A DNA stretch of 64,000 nucleotides from Bacteroidota bacterium. GTDB taxonomy: Bacteria; Bacteroidota; JABWAT01. Below are positions 9,179 to 17,565 of the stretch, one piece after another. Under the pieces are notes generated by a model. That model was not told where the DNA came from. It saw only the letters and a list, made by a program, of their open reading frames with translations, and ran no database searches. The position numbers were made by a program, and so were the translations under genes. Location of the stretch: positions 1 through 64,000 of the forward strand of contig JAIUNL010000020.1 in NCBI GenBank assembly GCA_020161835.1, in the 5' to 3' direction. Within the stretch, counting starts at the first letter, position 1. The number at the start of each line of letters is the position of its first letter.

Positions 9179-9745
9179 TTATTTTTTTGCTAGTACAAGA
9201 TCGAATGCAAGAACAATTTTGTCACCGGTGTTAATTGTTCCGAAGGCAAAAGATGGGGGGTCTACTTTAAAGTCAGTCATTTGTAAAGGTTGTTCGCCTT
9301 TTACTCTGAGAAGATTGTCTGAGATTTCGGTAAGAACACCTTTAACAATAAGTTCTTTAGTTACGCCGGCGATGGTAACCTTAAAAAGAGCCGTTATGGT
9401 TTTAGTAACCGGGTCAATTTTATCAATTTGTTTCATTGAAAAATCAATCCGTGGGAATTTGTCACTTTTTAGTGCATCATAAGCATTTCCATCCATGCCC
9501 ATTTTTCCGCTTTTCAATGATTCAACCGGGAGACTTCCGCTAAATCTTGAAATGTTGGTTACCAGATCACCATCAATAGAAATAGTGGCGTCTGCATTTA
9601 CACTGGTTGATTTCATTTCCCAGTCATGAAGGGTTGATGTTCCCTTAATGATCATAACGCTGGTTGGTTTTGCAACGAAATCAAGTTTGGATTCAACAGC
9701 ATTTCCGCTGCCAATGACGAGTAGTAGTACGAGGTTTAATAACAT
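9179..9745 (-). CDS. YceI-family periplasmic lipid-binding-like protein
   Basis: The 188-residue product has a short signal peptide, then the lipocalin-like YceI fold: the K-G-T-S-T-L-H-D-W motif near residue 40, FSGSLPVESLKSGKMGMD, and the DFKVDPPSFAFG-x-I end. In the family this fold binds isoprenoid-type lipids in the periplasm. In Bacteroidota-like genomes the HDWE version is common. I chose the ATG at 9745 because GGAGA lies 5 bases upstream and a signal peptide follows directly; an ATG 11 codons earlier would put basic residues before it. It is the first gene of a pair with the downstream porin. Confidence 0.85.
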   Translation of the reverse strand: MLLNLVLLLVIGSGNAVESKLDFVAKPTSVMIIKGTSTLHDWEMKSTSVNADATISIDGDLVTNISRFSGSLPVESLKSGKMGMDGNAYDALKSDKFPRIDFSMKQIDKIDPVTKTITALFKVTIAGVTKELIVKGVLTEISDNLLRVKGEQPLQMTDFKVDPPSFAFGTINTGDKIVLAFDLVLAKK

Positions 9746-9825
9746 GGTTGTCTCCTTTTTTTTCCTTTGACAGAACAAAGATGAGGCAAAAATTGATGCC
9801 CGTGGGTTAATTGGTCATTAGATAT

Positions 9826-9995
9826 ATGTTGCAACATGTAATATGATAAAATACTCTTTTGTCTTATTATGGCTATTTTGGTCTATTGTCTAATCTGGCT
9901 TTAAGAAAGTGTCAAAAAGTACTGAAAAACCGTTAATAAACGAACAATTAGAGATAATGGAGTATTTAATCTCTAATCTTAGACTAATCTGGCTT
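9826..9995. promoter_or_regulatory. Possible operators upstream of the yceI-like gene
   Basis: This AT-rich divergent gap contains a perfect 12-bp palindrome ATGTTGCAACAT (9826-9837), an inverted repeat ATTAGAGAT/ATCTCTAAT (9947-9955 and 9969-9977) and a 12-bp direct repeat CTAATCTGGCTT (9890 and 9984). Such clustered symmetry suggests protein binding sites for the divergent yceI-like and ubiD-like genes. The regulator is unknown. Confidence 0.35.
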
Positions 9996-10156
9996 CGTTT
10001 CTTATTTATTTTTTCTGAAAAAGACTCTACTGTAAAGTCAATTTTATGAAATGAATGGTTATTTCCTTTTTGTTTGCGAACTTGTGTTTTGGTTTTCCTG
10101 TTGGCATCAACAACCGGTTTGTTCGTATTTTTACTCCATTATTCAGGATGCCTGCC

Positions 10157-12052
10157 ATGCCCTTTACTGATCTTCGTGATTATTTGTCTGCCTTAAATAA
10201 CAGAAATGAACTGGTTGAAATAAAACAGCCGTTCAGTGTTGATCTCGACGTCACCGAAATCGCCGACCGGAGCTTCAAACACTCTGAAACGTCACCAACT
10301 TTGCTGTTTAAGAATTTGCCGGGGCACTCCATTCCGGTGGTAATCAACCTGTTCGGTACTGAGAAAAGAACTGCGTTTGCTTTGGGCGTAAATAATCTGG
10401 ATGAAATCGCTGACCGGATCAGAACCTTTACAAGTATGGTTCCGCCAAAAACTTTACCGGAAAAAATTAAAAAAGCACTTCAGTTTGCAGGATTAAGGAA
10501 ATTTGCCCCTAAACTGGTGAAGAAAGCCCCGGTTCATGAAATTATTCTGACCGGAGACCAGGTTGATCTGGGTAAAATTCCTGTCTTAAAATGCTGGCCT
10601 GATGATGGTGGTAAATTTATTACCCTTACTGCAGTGGTTTCAAAAGACCCAGATACAAACTCAAGAAATATTGGCATGTACCGGGTTCAGGTGTTTGATA
10701 AAAACACAGCAGGACTTCACTGGCAGCGGCATAAAGGTGGGGCAGCTCATCACGAAAAGTTTAAAAAGACCGGTGGCCGGATGGAGGTTGCTGTTGTTCT
10801 TGGTGGTGATCCGGCAACAATTTATTCTGCATCAGCTCCCCTGCCACCTAATATTGATGAATGGTTTTTTTCAGGATTTCTTCGTGGGAAAGCAGTAGAA
10901 ATTGTGAAGTGCAAAACGGTTGACCTTGAAGTTCCGGCTCATGCAGAAATTGTGCTTGAAGGATATGTTGATCTGAATGAACCGTTGAGAGTTGAAGGTC
11001 CGTTTGGCGATCATACAGGTTTTTATTCCCTGGCTGATTTATATCCGGCATTTCATGTTACAGCAATTACCATGAGGAAGGATGCCATTTACCCCACAAC
11101 TATTGTGGGAATTCCGCCAGTTGAAGATGTCTGGCTGGGAAAAATTACAGAAAGAGCTTTTCTGCCGCTGATGCAGGTTGTCCTTCCGGAAGTCGTTGAC
11201 TATCACCTTCCACCAGAAGGAGTTTTTCACAATCTGGTATTTATTTCCGCAAAAAAATCCTATCCGGGTCATGGCTGGAAAATTCTGCACGGATCTTTGG
11301 GGCTCGGACTCATGATGCTTTCAAAAGTCATTGTGGTTTTGGATGAGGATGCTGAAGTCGAAAATATTCCTGATTGCTGGCGGCGGGTAATGAAGAATGC
11401 AGATTTTCATTTGGATGTCGCTGAAACCAGGGGTCCGATCGATGCTCTTGATCACGCTTCCCAATTTTTCACCTATGCTGGAAAACTGGCCATTGATGCT
11501 TCAACAAAATGGGATGGTGAAGGTCGTGAAAAGGGAAGGCCGGTTTCGCAACTGCCAGAAAAAATAAAGGCGGGCCTTGAAAAATTAAAAAGTGAACTTC
11601 TTGGTTTCCCTGAAATAAAATCGTGGTCAACCCCTTATTATCGTGATGGCGATGATGGCATTTATTCACCCTTATTTGTGGCCATGACCAAGTCTGAGCC
11701 CGGTGATGGAAAAGAGCTGGCTGCAAAATTGTTGAACCGTGATCTTGGCGGATGGAATAAGCTGGTTATTGTTGTAGATGATGTTGAGAATATCAAAAAT
11801 CCGTTTGAATGCTGGTGGATTGCCCTGAATCATCTCGATCCGCTCAGGGATGTCGTTCGGGTTTCTTTTCCTTCTGCAGATAAGGCCTATCAGGTTCCGG
11901 GATATTCTGCAGTGGAAAGCCGAATGGGGTGGGATTCTACTTCAAAACGAAAAGATGAGCAGTTTACACGTGAATGGCCCTGGAAAGTAACGATGCCACA
12001 GGAAGTTAAATCCAGAATTGACAAAATCTGGCCTGAACTTGGTATCAGATGA
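10157..12052 (+). CDS. UbiD-family decarboxylase (menaquinone-type)
   Basis: The 631-residue product belongs to the UbiD family of prenyl-FMN-dependent (de)carboxylases. The core motif EGPFGDHTGFYS near residue 290 and the preceding EIVLEGYVDLNEPLR carry the catalytic Glu-Arg-Glu set, and IGMYRVQVFD lies near residue 175. The size of about 610-640 residues fits the branch acting in menaquinone synthesis by the futalosine route in Bacteroidota and relatives. An exact substrate cannot be read. I start at ATG 10157 (MPFTDLRDYL) because AGG lies about 9 bases before it; ATG at 10148 or an extended frame from 10055 are alternatives. The ubiX partner is not in the window. Confidence 0.85.
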   Translation: MPFTDLRDYLSALNNRNELVEIKQPFSVDLDVTEIADRSFKHSETSPTLLFKNLPGHSIPVVINLFGTEKRTAFALGVNNLDEIADRIRTFTSMVPPKTLPEKIKKALQFAGLRKFAPKLVKKAPVHEIILTGDQVDLGKIPVLKCWPDDGGKFITLTAVVSKDPDTNSRNIGMYRVQVFDKNTAGLHWQRHKGGAAHHEKFKKTGGRMEVAVVLGGDPATIYSASAPLPPNIDEWFFSGFLRGKAVEIVKCKTVDLEVPAHAEIVLEGYVDLNEPLRVEGPFGDHTGFYSLADLYPAFHVTAITMRKDAIYPTTIVGIPPVEDVWLGKITERAFLPLMQVVLPEVVDYHLPPEGVFHNLVFISAKKSYPGHGWKILHGSLGLGLMMLSKVIVVLDEDAEVENIPDCWRRVMKNADFHLDVAETRGPIDALDHASQFFTYAGKLAIDASTKWDGEGREKGRPVSQLPEKIKAGLEKLKSELLGFPEIKSWSTPYYRDGDDGIYSPLFVAMTKSEPGDGKELAAKLLNRDLGGWNKLVIVVDDVENIKNPFECWWIALNHLDPLRDVVRVSFPSADKAYQVPGYSAVESRMGWDSTSKRKDEQFTREWPWKVTMPQEVKSRIDKIWPELGIR

Positions 12053-12118
12053 TGCCTGCAAATTCTTTATTTACATCAGAAGGAAGAAAATCAGTTCATT
12101 TATGATTATTTTTGAAAG

Positions 12119-12625
12119 ATGAAAATAAAGTTAGCCTCAACACTTCTTTTTAGCCTCTGCATTCTGGCCATGACCGGGTGCGGAATTTATTCTTTTACGG
12201 GTGCATCAATTCCCCCTCACCTGAAGCGGATTCATATCCCCAATTTTCAGGATAAAAGTTCATCAGGTATTCTCAATCTGAAAGAAGATCTTACAGAATT
12301 ATTAACAACCAAAATCATTACCCAGTCGTCTTTTGAACTCGGAACCCAGCAACAGGCTGATTGCCGGCTTGAAGGTTCTGTTGTCATGTATACCAACCAG
12401 CCCTACATTATTTCACAGGGACAGGCAACCGGAACAAACCGGATAACCGTCAGGGTAAGTGTGGTTTACCGGGATCTTATTAAAAAAGAAACGATTTGGG
12501 AGCAGAATTTTGAGAACTGGGCTGAATATTCTATTGGTGACCAATCTGCCGAACAAGAAGCTCTTAAAGAGGCTACCATCAAGTTGACAGATGATATTTT
12601 CTCAAAAATTGTTTCAAACTGGTAA
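12119..12625 (+). CDS. lptE: LptE-like LPS-assembly lipoprotein
   Basis: The 168-residue product has a lipobox ending in MTGC (Cys21) followed by GIYSFTGASIPPHLK, the usual start of LptE in FCB bacteria. It then has an I-x-I-x-x-F-x-(D/N)-x-S segment and a C-terminal helix. LptE is an outer-membrane lipoprotein that plugs the LptD barrel and helps insert lipopolysaccharide. The gene follows the UbiD-like gene by 66 bases and precedes a TPR-like protein. lptD is not in view. Confidence 0.82.
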   Translation: MKIKLASTLLFSLCILAMTGCGIYSFTGASIPPHLKRIHIPNFQDKSSSGILNLKEDLTELLTTKIITQSSFELGTQQQADCRLEGSVVMYTNQPYIISQGQATGTNRITVRVSVVYRDLIKKETIWEQNFENWAEYSIGDQSAEQEALKEATIKLTDDIFSKIVSNW

Positions 12626-12727
12626 TTTCCAGATTTGTGTAACAACTTTATATAACTTTCAGACACGCAATTTATTCCGGAACAACCGGAAACCAGAACC
12701 GGCTTACTTAACTGAACAGGTCGAACC

Positions 12728-13756
12728 ATGAACGTTTCACAGGTCCATTCAAAAATCAATGAACTTCAGACGTGCTTCCGGGATCAACAGTATGATGATG
12801 CTCAAGCCATCATGCAGGATTTTTTGGATTCATTTCCTGATTATCAGACCCCAATGTTTATGTACATCCGACTGATGCCTGAAGTTGATTCTGAAAACCC
12901 GTTGTATCTCAAAATTCTTGAACTAACCCGTCATTATCACCAGTTGACCTATTTTCCGGGCGATCTGGTTCCAGACTGGTATGAGAAAATAGGGACACGA
13001 AATATTGAAATTGTTCTGCCTGTTTCAGGTGAATCAGAGCCGGCTTTCCACACGGCCGCAGCAGAACCTCAGGTTACTGAAGAACTTCCTGTTCTGACCG
13101 ATGAAAGTGACATTGGTGTAAGTATTGACCACATGTTCCCTGATCAGGTTCCCTATGAAGAAGAACCTGAAACCCCGTCAACCATGTTTGATCCGCATTC
13201 ACTTGCAGATGATGAACCCATTGTTGCGCCAGAGCCATTTGCCGTTCATGAATTAGCAGAGCCAGCCACTGAATTGCAGGAAACTATTACTGCAGAATTA
13301 TCAGATCTGGCTGATAACAGAAGCGCAGAACCTGAAATCCTGCCTGCTTTTGAGGCTGTTTCTGATGATGGGCCAGGCCCTGAATCAGACGTTCTGAACG
13401 CTGAAATTCCAGAGTCAGAGTTGTTTGCAGAGCCAGAACCCTTTTCAACGGAAGGTTTTCTTTCTGATGATGACAACCTGCCGTCCTCCTTAATCGGATC
13501 GGGTTTTCAGCAGGAAGGTGATGAGCTTACGGGGTTTGAAGATGGAGGTACTGTTGATTATGAACCCGATCATGAACAGGATGATGAAATTCTGATTGCC
13601 AGCGAAACCATGGCCAATATTTTTGCACAGCAGGGAAAATATGATAAAGCCATTAAGGTTTACCGGATGCTGATGGAGGAAGAGCCTGAAATGATGGATC
13701 ATTTTCTTCAGAAAGTTCAGGAACTTCAAAAAGCAGGTTCTGAAAATAACTCCTAA
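12728..13756 (+). CDS. Acidic protein with C-terminal TPR-like repeat
   Basis: This 342-residue protein has no signal peptide or membrane span. An N-terminal helical part (about 1-100) is followed by a long, low-complexity region very rich in Glu, Asp, Ala and Pro (about 105-275). The C-terminal helix pair ASETMANIFAQQGKYDKAIK is a clear tetratricopeptide-type motif. TPR pairs bind partner peptides. Proteins of this build sit next to lptE and phosphatase genes in related genomes as far as I recall, but no function can be given. It ends 18 bases before the phosphatase gene, probably in one operon. Confidence 0.7.
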   Translation: MNVSQVHSKINELQTCFRDQQYDDAQAIMQDFLDSFPDYQTPMFMYIRLMPEVDSENPLYLKILELTRHYHQLTYFPGDLVPDWYEKIGTRNIEIVLPVSGESEPAFHTAAAEPQVTEELPVLTDESDIGVSIDHMFPDQVPYEEEPETPSTMFDPHSLADDEPIVAPEPFAVHELAEPATELQETITAELSDLADNRSAEPEILPAFEAVSDDGPGPESDVLNAEIPESELFAEPEPFSTEGFLSDDDNLPSSLIGSGFQQEGDELTGFEDGGTVDYEPDHEQDDEILIASETMANIFAQQGKYDKAIKVYRMLMEEEPEMMDHFLQKVQELQKAGSENNS

Positions 13757-13774
13757 CTTTTCGATTTCGGACAA

Positions 13775-14263
13775 ATGAAAAAAATTCTGTTCGTTTGCCT
13801 CGGAAATATTTGCCGGTCACCGGTTGCAGAGGGTATTTTTCTGCATCAGGTCAAGTTGGGCAATCTGAATCATCAGTTTTCAGCAGACAGTGCCGGTACT
13901 GCTGGTTATCACATCGGGGAACGACCACATTCTACCTCTACTTCTGTTGCCCGTTCATATGGCATTGTCTTAGACCATCATGGCCGCCAGTTCAGTCGTG
14001 AAGATTTTAACCGGTATGATATGATCATTTGTATGGATCACAGCAACCTGGCAAATGTTCGCCGTGAAGCGGTTACCCCTGAAGAGAAATCAAAAATTTT
14101 TCTCATGCGCCAATGGGAAAAAGGTTCAAACCCCGAAGATCGTGATCACGCCCAGGACGTTCCCGATCCGTACTATGGTGGAACGGATGGATTTCATCTG
14201 GTGCATCAACTTCTGGAGACCTGCAATAAAAACCTGATTGCCTGGCTTTCTGAAAAAAGATAG
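13775..14263 (+). CDS. Low-molecular-weight protein-tyrosine phosphatase
   Basis: The 162-residue product starts with VCLGNICRSP, the CX5R phosphate-binding loop (Cys8, Arg14, Ser15). It carries the general-acid Asp near residue 131 in DVPDPYYGG, which matches the family DPYY signature. It is cytosolic and hydrolyses phosphotyrosine or similar phosphate esters. The length of about 160 is standard. No capsule-biosynthesis kinase is next to it, so a link with exopolysaccharide control cannot be claimed. Confidence 0.93.
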   Translation: MKKILFVCLGNICRSPVAEGIFLHQVKLGNLNHQFSADSAGTAGYHIGERPHSTSTSVARSYGIVLDHHGRQFSREDFNRYDMIICMDHSNLANVRREAVTPEEKSKIFLMRQWEKGSNPEDRDHAQDVPDPYYGGTDGFHLVHQLLETCNKNLIAWLSEKR

Positions 14264-14350
14264 TCGCCTTCATATTTCCCGATCCCCTGTCTATTAAATC
14301 CCCTTCCATTTATAAATCTCTTTGATTCGTTACGGTTTTTTTGTGATCGT

Positions 14351-14377
14351 TTCGACTGAAACTATTATTCGGTCGAA
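14351..14377. promoter_or_regulatory. Candidate TetR operator
   Basis: The half-sites TTCGAC and GTCGAA form a dyad with a 15-base centre, 150 bases before the tetR start. Further GTCGAA/CTCGAA strings lie at about 14504 and directly before the ATG at 14522. The repeated motif and its position suggest autoregulation by the TetR protein, but no site of this regulator is known to me. Confidence 0.4.
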
Positions 14378-14443
14378 CTATATATTTGATTTATCAAAAC
14401 AAATATTGACATTGTATGGAAACTAATTGCACTTTCTTGAGTG

Positions 14444-14471
14444 TTGAGCACTAAAATGAGTCGTAACTTTG
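14444..14471 (+). promoter_or_regulatory. Promoter of the tetR-RND operon
   Basis: TTG, 17 bases, then TAACTTTG matches the Bacteroidota -33/-7 consensus. Transcription would start near 14478, about 50 bases before the tetR ATG. Confidence 0.5.
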
Positions 14472-14529
14472 CAACTTGATTAAAGATTAAACGTAAAACG
14501 CTCGAATAAAATATAAAAACAGTCGAAAA

Positions 14530-15135
14530 ATGGACGATAAGAAAAAGCATATTGTATTGGCCGCCCGTGATTTATTTCTTTCAGTGGGATTTGCTTCAAC
14601 TTCAATGGAAGATGCTGCTAAAGTTGCCGGAATGGGTAAAGCCTCAATCTACCATTACTTTTCAAGTAAGGAAGAACTGTTCAATGAGATCCTGACTGTT
14701 GAAATTGAGGAGATGGAAGCTGAAATGCTGGCAGAATTGAAAAAGGTTAAATCTGCCGAAGAAAAACTTCACACCTTTCTGAAAACCAAATTTTCAAGAA
14801 TCAGAAACCGGTACCACCAAATGGAATCAACATTAAATCTCTGGAAAGAGCTTGGTGATCAGTATCATCACGTGATGATGCGGTTCGGACAAAAAGAAGC
14901 CGAGATTATTGCTTCAATTTTTGTCAGTGGAATGACAACCGGTGAGTTCCGGCAGGTTGACCCCTTGAAACTCTCTGCCATGATGATGACCTATTTTTGG
15001 GGAATGCAGTATTCGGTTTATCGCCAGAGCTGCATCGATGGTTTTACGAAGCCAGATCTTGATGTGGCAGAAACCAATAGCCATTTTTTTACAGATATTA
15101 TGTTAACCGGTATTATTCAAAACAAAAAACAATAG
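14530..15135 (+). CDS. TetR-family transcriptional regulator of the efflux operon
   Basis: The 201-residue protein has an N-terminal TetR helix-turn-helix: AARDLFLSVGFASTSMEDAA then GMGKASIYHYFSSKEELF (residues about 8-50). The C-terminal helical domain (about 60-200) should bind a ligand. Family members repress adjacent transporter genes and release DNA when a drug or metabolite binds. It is the first gene of a cluster and is separated by only 12 bases from the tolC-like gene, so it is probably cotranscribed with the pump it controls. GTCGAA motifs upstream may be its binding sites. Confidence 0.9.
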   Translation: MDDKKKHIVLAARDLFLSVGFASTSMEDAAKVAGMGKASIYHYFSSKEELFNEILTVEIEEMEAEMLAELKKVKSAEEKLHTFLKTKFSRIRNRYHQMESTLNLWKELGDQYHHVMMRFGQKEAEIIASIFVSGMTTGEFRQVDPLKLSAMMMTYFWGMQYSVYRQSCIDGFTKPDLDVAETNSHFFTDIMLTGIIQNKKQ

Positions 15136-15147
15136 GAGTTCTTACCT

Positions 15148-16467
15148 ATGAATCACCTCAGAATCCTGGCCAGCGGAATTTTTTCCGTTTTGTTATATGC
15201 CGGGGTTGTTTCTGCCCAAAATCAGGGGAAACAAGACTTTACCCTGACCGCTGCCATAGAAACAGCATTAAAAAATAACAGGTCTTACCTGGTTGCTGAG
15301 CAGGATCTTGAAAAATCTGATCTGCAGATAAATGAAGCCTACGGACTGGCTATGCCAACCCTTAGCGGATCGGCACAATACACCCGGAATCTGAAGCCGG
15401 CAGTATTTTTTATCACCACCCCAGAAGGAGTCCAAAAGCTCAAGATCGGGGCAGATAATGCCTATCAGCTTGCGTTTACCCTTCAGCAACCTCTGTACTC
15501 AAAAACGGTTGGAACAGCCCTCGAAGTTGCAGAAATATATAAAGATTATAGCCTGGCCGGGGTTAACTCATCACGTTTAAAAACTATTCTGGATGTTAAA
15601 AAAGCCTATTATGGCGTTCTCCTTGCAAAGCGGTACAAAGACGTTTCACAGAAAATGCTTGAACTGACTGAGTCGAATTATAAAAACGTTCAGGCAATGT
15701 ACAAAGAAGGTGTTGCAAGCGAATACGATGAACTCAGAATGAGTGTGCAGCTTGCCAACGTCAGGCCTCAGGTTCTGCAGGCTCAGAATACCTACCAGAT
15801 TGCTGTACTGAATTTAAAAAATCAGCTTGGTATTGAAAAGGAGCCGGTTGCGGTTGATGAGTTCAGACTTGAACTGCTGCCAGAAGATCAGATTTCGTTG
15901 GGTTCCCAAAAAGTGACCGAACAGAACTCAAACCTCCGTCAGCTTTCCATTCAGAAAAATCTGCTTGAAAAAAATGTGGAAATTAAGGAATCAGGTTTGT
16001 GGCCCAGTTTGTACGCATTTGGTAACTTGGCATGGCAGTCTCAGGCAGATAATTTCAAATTTCAGAATTATGACTGGATCAGATCAACCAGTGTAGGGTT
16101 AAACCTTTCCATCCCCATTTTTAGCGGATTTCAAACGGTTTCCCAGATTCAGCAGGCAGAACTTGAAGTAAAAAAATTGGATTACATGATCAATGATCTT
16201 CAAAGCAATCTTCAGCTTGCCGTTCAAAGTGCAACTTTTAAGCTCAGAGAAGCCAAAGAACGTGTCGAAGCACAGGGTAAGGCTGTAGGTCAGGCAGAAA
16301 AAGCTCTGGCAATTGCAGAAATCAGGTTTAAAAACGGCGTAGGCATGCAACTGGAAATTCTGGATGCACAGCTTGCCCTGAATCAGGCTTTAAATAATCA
16401 GGCTCAGGCTACTTATGATTATCTGGTTGCCAAGGCCGACTGGCAGCAACTCACCGGTATGGAATAA
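15148..16467 (+). CDS. TolC-family outer-membrane efflux protein (RND operon)
   Basis: The 439-residue protein has a signal peptide (cleavage near VSAQ, residue 24) and two OEP repeats. Each has the A-x-x-x-A-L-x-x-N-type start and long heptad-rich helices (about 150-240 and 330-430) that form the periplasmic channel. It should form the outer-membrane duct of the adaptor and RND pump encoded directly downstream (27-base gaps). GGAG lies before the ATG. Confidence 0.9.
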   Translation: MNHLRILASGIFSVLLYAGVVSAQNQGKQDFTLTAAIETALKNNRSYLVAEQDLEKSDLQINEAYGLAMPTLSGSAQYTRNLKPAVFFITTPEGVQKLKIGADNAYQLAFTLQQPLYSKTVGTALEVAEIYKDYSLAGVNSSRLKTILDVKKAYYGVLLAKRYKDVSQKMLELTESNYKNVQAMYKEGVASEYDELRMSVQLANVRPQVLQAQNTYQIAVLNLKNQLGIEKEPVAVDEFRLELLPEDQISLGSQKVTEQNSNLRQLSIQKNLLEKNVEIKESGLWPSLYAFGNLAWQSQADNFKFQNYDWIRSTSVGLNLSIPIFSGFQTVSQIQQAELEVKKLDYMINDLQSNLQLAVQSATFKLREAKERVEAQGKAVGQAEKALAIAEIRFKNGVGMQLEILDAQLALNQALNNQAQATYDYLVAKADWQQLTGME

Positions 16468-16494
16468 CCTATTTTAGACAAGAAAGAGAAAATT

Positions 16495-17538
16495 ATGAAA
16501 CAAGCATTCCTGTTAAGCATCGTTCTTCTTTTAACCGGTTCGGTTCTGATATCCGGTTGCGGAAAAGGAAGTCAATCTGAAACCATAGTTCCAAATAAAA
16601 ACACTGAACTGACTGTTGATGTTCAGAAGCCAGAATCAGGTTCATTAACTGAAGTTTTAACGTATTCAGGTTCACTTTCAGGTGAAGAAGAATCAGTGCT
16701 TCGGTCGAAGGTTTCCGAAACCATAAGTGAAGTAGTTGTAAGTATTGGCCAGCAGGTTAAAAAGGGAACTATTCTGGTTAAATTTGATCTGACAACAGCT
16801 TCTGTGCAATATGCTCAGGCCCGTTCAAATTATGAACTAGCTGAAAAAACCTACGAGAGAAATTTGAATTTGCTGAAGGCCGGTGCCATTTCTCAGCAAC
16901 TGCTCGATCAGACAAAAACACAGCTTGATGTAGCCCTTGCCAATTATGAAAATGTAAGAAATATGGTTCAGATTGAGTCACCCATTGACGGTACAGTAAC
17001 AAACCTGAATGTCAGCGCCGGAGATTTTGTTTCTGCCGGATCACCTGTTGTTACCGTTTCGAAAATCTCTTCGCTCAAAACCTCTGTTTCATTAAATTCG
17101 TCTGACCTTGTGAAGGTAAAAGTGGGAAGCCCTGTTTTAATCACTCTTACTGATAACCCGTCTGTTAAAACAGAAGGAAGAATCACTGAAATTGCAAAGT
17201 CTGCAGATCCTGCAACCCGTACTTTTGAAGCAAAAATCAGGTTGTCATCTACTCAGGGGTTCAACAGCGGACTCTATGTGAATGTCGAAATTCTGAATAA
17301 AACTACCCAGCAGGCACTTTTGGTCCCTGTAACAGCTCTTGCCGCTAAACTGGGTAAAACTGCACTTTTCGTCATGAGACCCGATTCAGTAGTGAGTTCA
17401 GTTTTTATCACAACCGGTTACCGGAACAATGAAAATGTTACAATTCTGTCTGGTATAACTGAGCAGGATCTGATCGTGACATCTGGAACTCTTCTTTTAA
17501 AAGATGGCGATAAAATAAAACCGGTTGTTAAAAACTGA
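16495..17538 (+). CDS. RND periplasmic adaptor (membrane fusion) lipoprotein
   Basis: The 347-residue product has a lipobox ending ISGC (Cys22), so it is lipid-anchored and faces the periplasm. It has a biotinyl-lipoyl half-motif around IGQQVKKGTILVKFD, a short helical hairpin (about 100-150), the second lipoyl half with SPIDGTVTNLNVSAGDFV, and beta-barrel and membrane-proximal domains. The short hairpin is usual for MdtA/AcrA-type adaptors of the Bacteroidota branch. It bridges the RND pump and the TolC-like channel of the same operon. Confidence 0.9.
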   Translation: MKQAFLLSIVLLLTGSVLISGCGKGSQSETIVPNKNTELTVDVQKPESGSLTEVLTYSGSLSGEEESVLRSKVSETISEVVVSIGQQVKKGTILVKFDLTTASVQYAQARSNYELAEKTYERNLNLLKAGAISQQLLDQTKTQLDVALANYENVRNMVQIESPIDGTVTNLNVSAGDFVSAGSPVVTVSKISSLKTSVSLNSSDLVKVKVGSPVLITLTDNPSVKTEGRITEIAKSADPATRTFEAKIRLSSTQGFNSGLYVNVEILNKTTQQALLVPVTALAAKLGKTALFVMRPDSVVSSVFITTGYRNNENVTILSGITEQDLIVTSGTLLLKDGDKIKPVVKN

Positions 17539-17565
17539 ACTCAAATTTAGCAAAGTGGATTCAAA

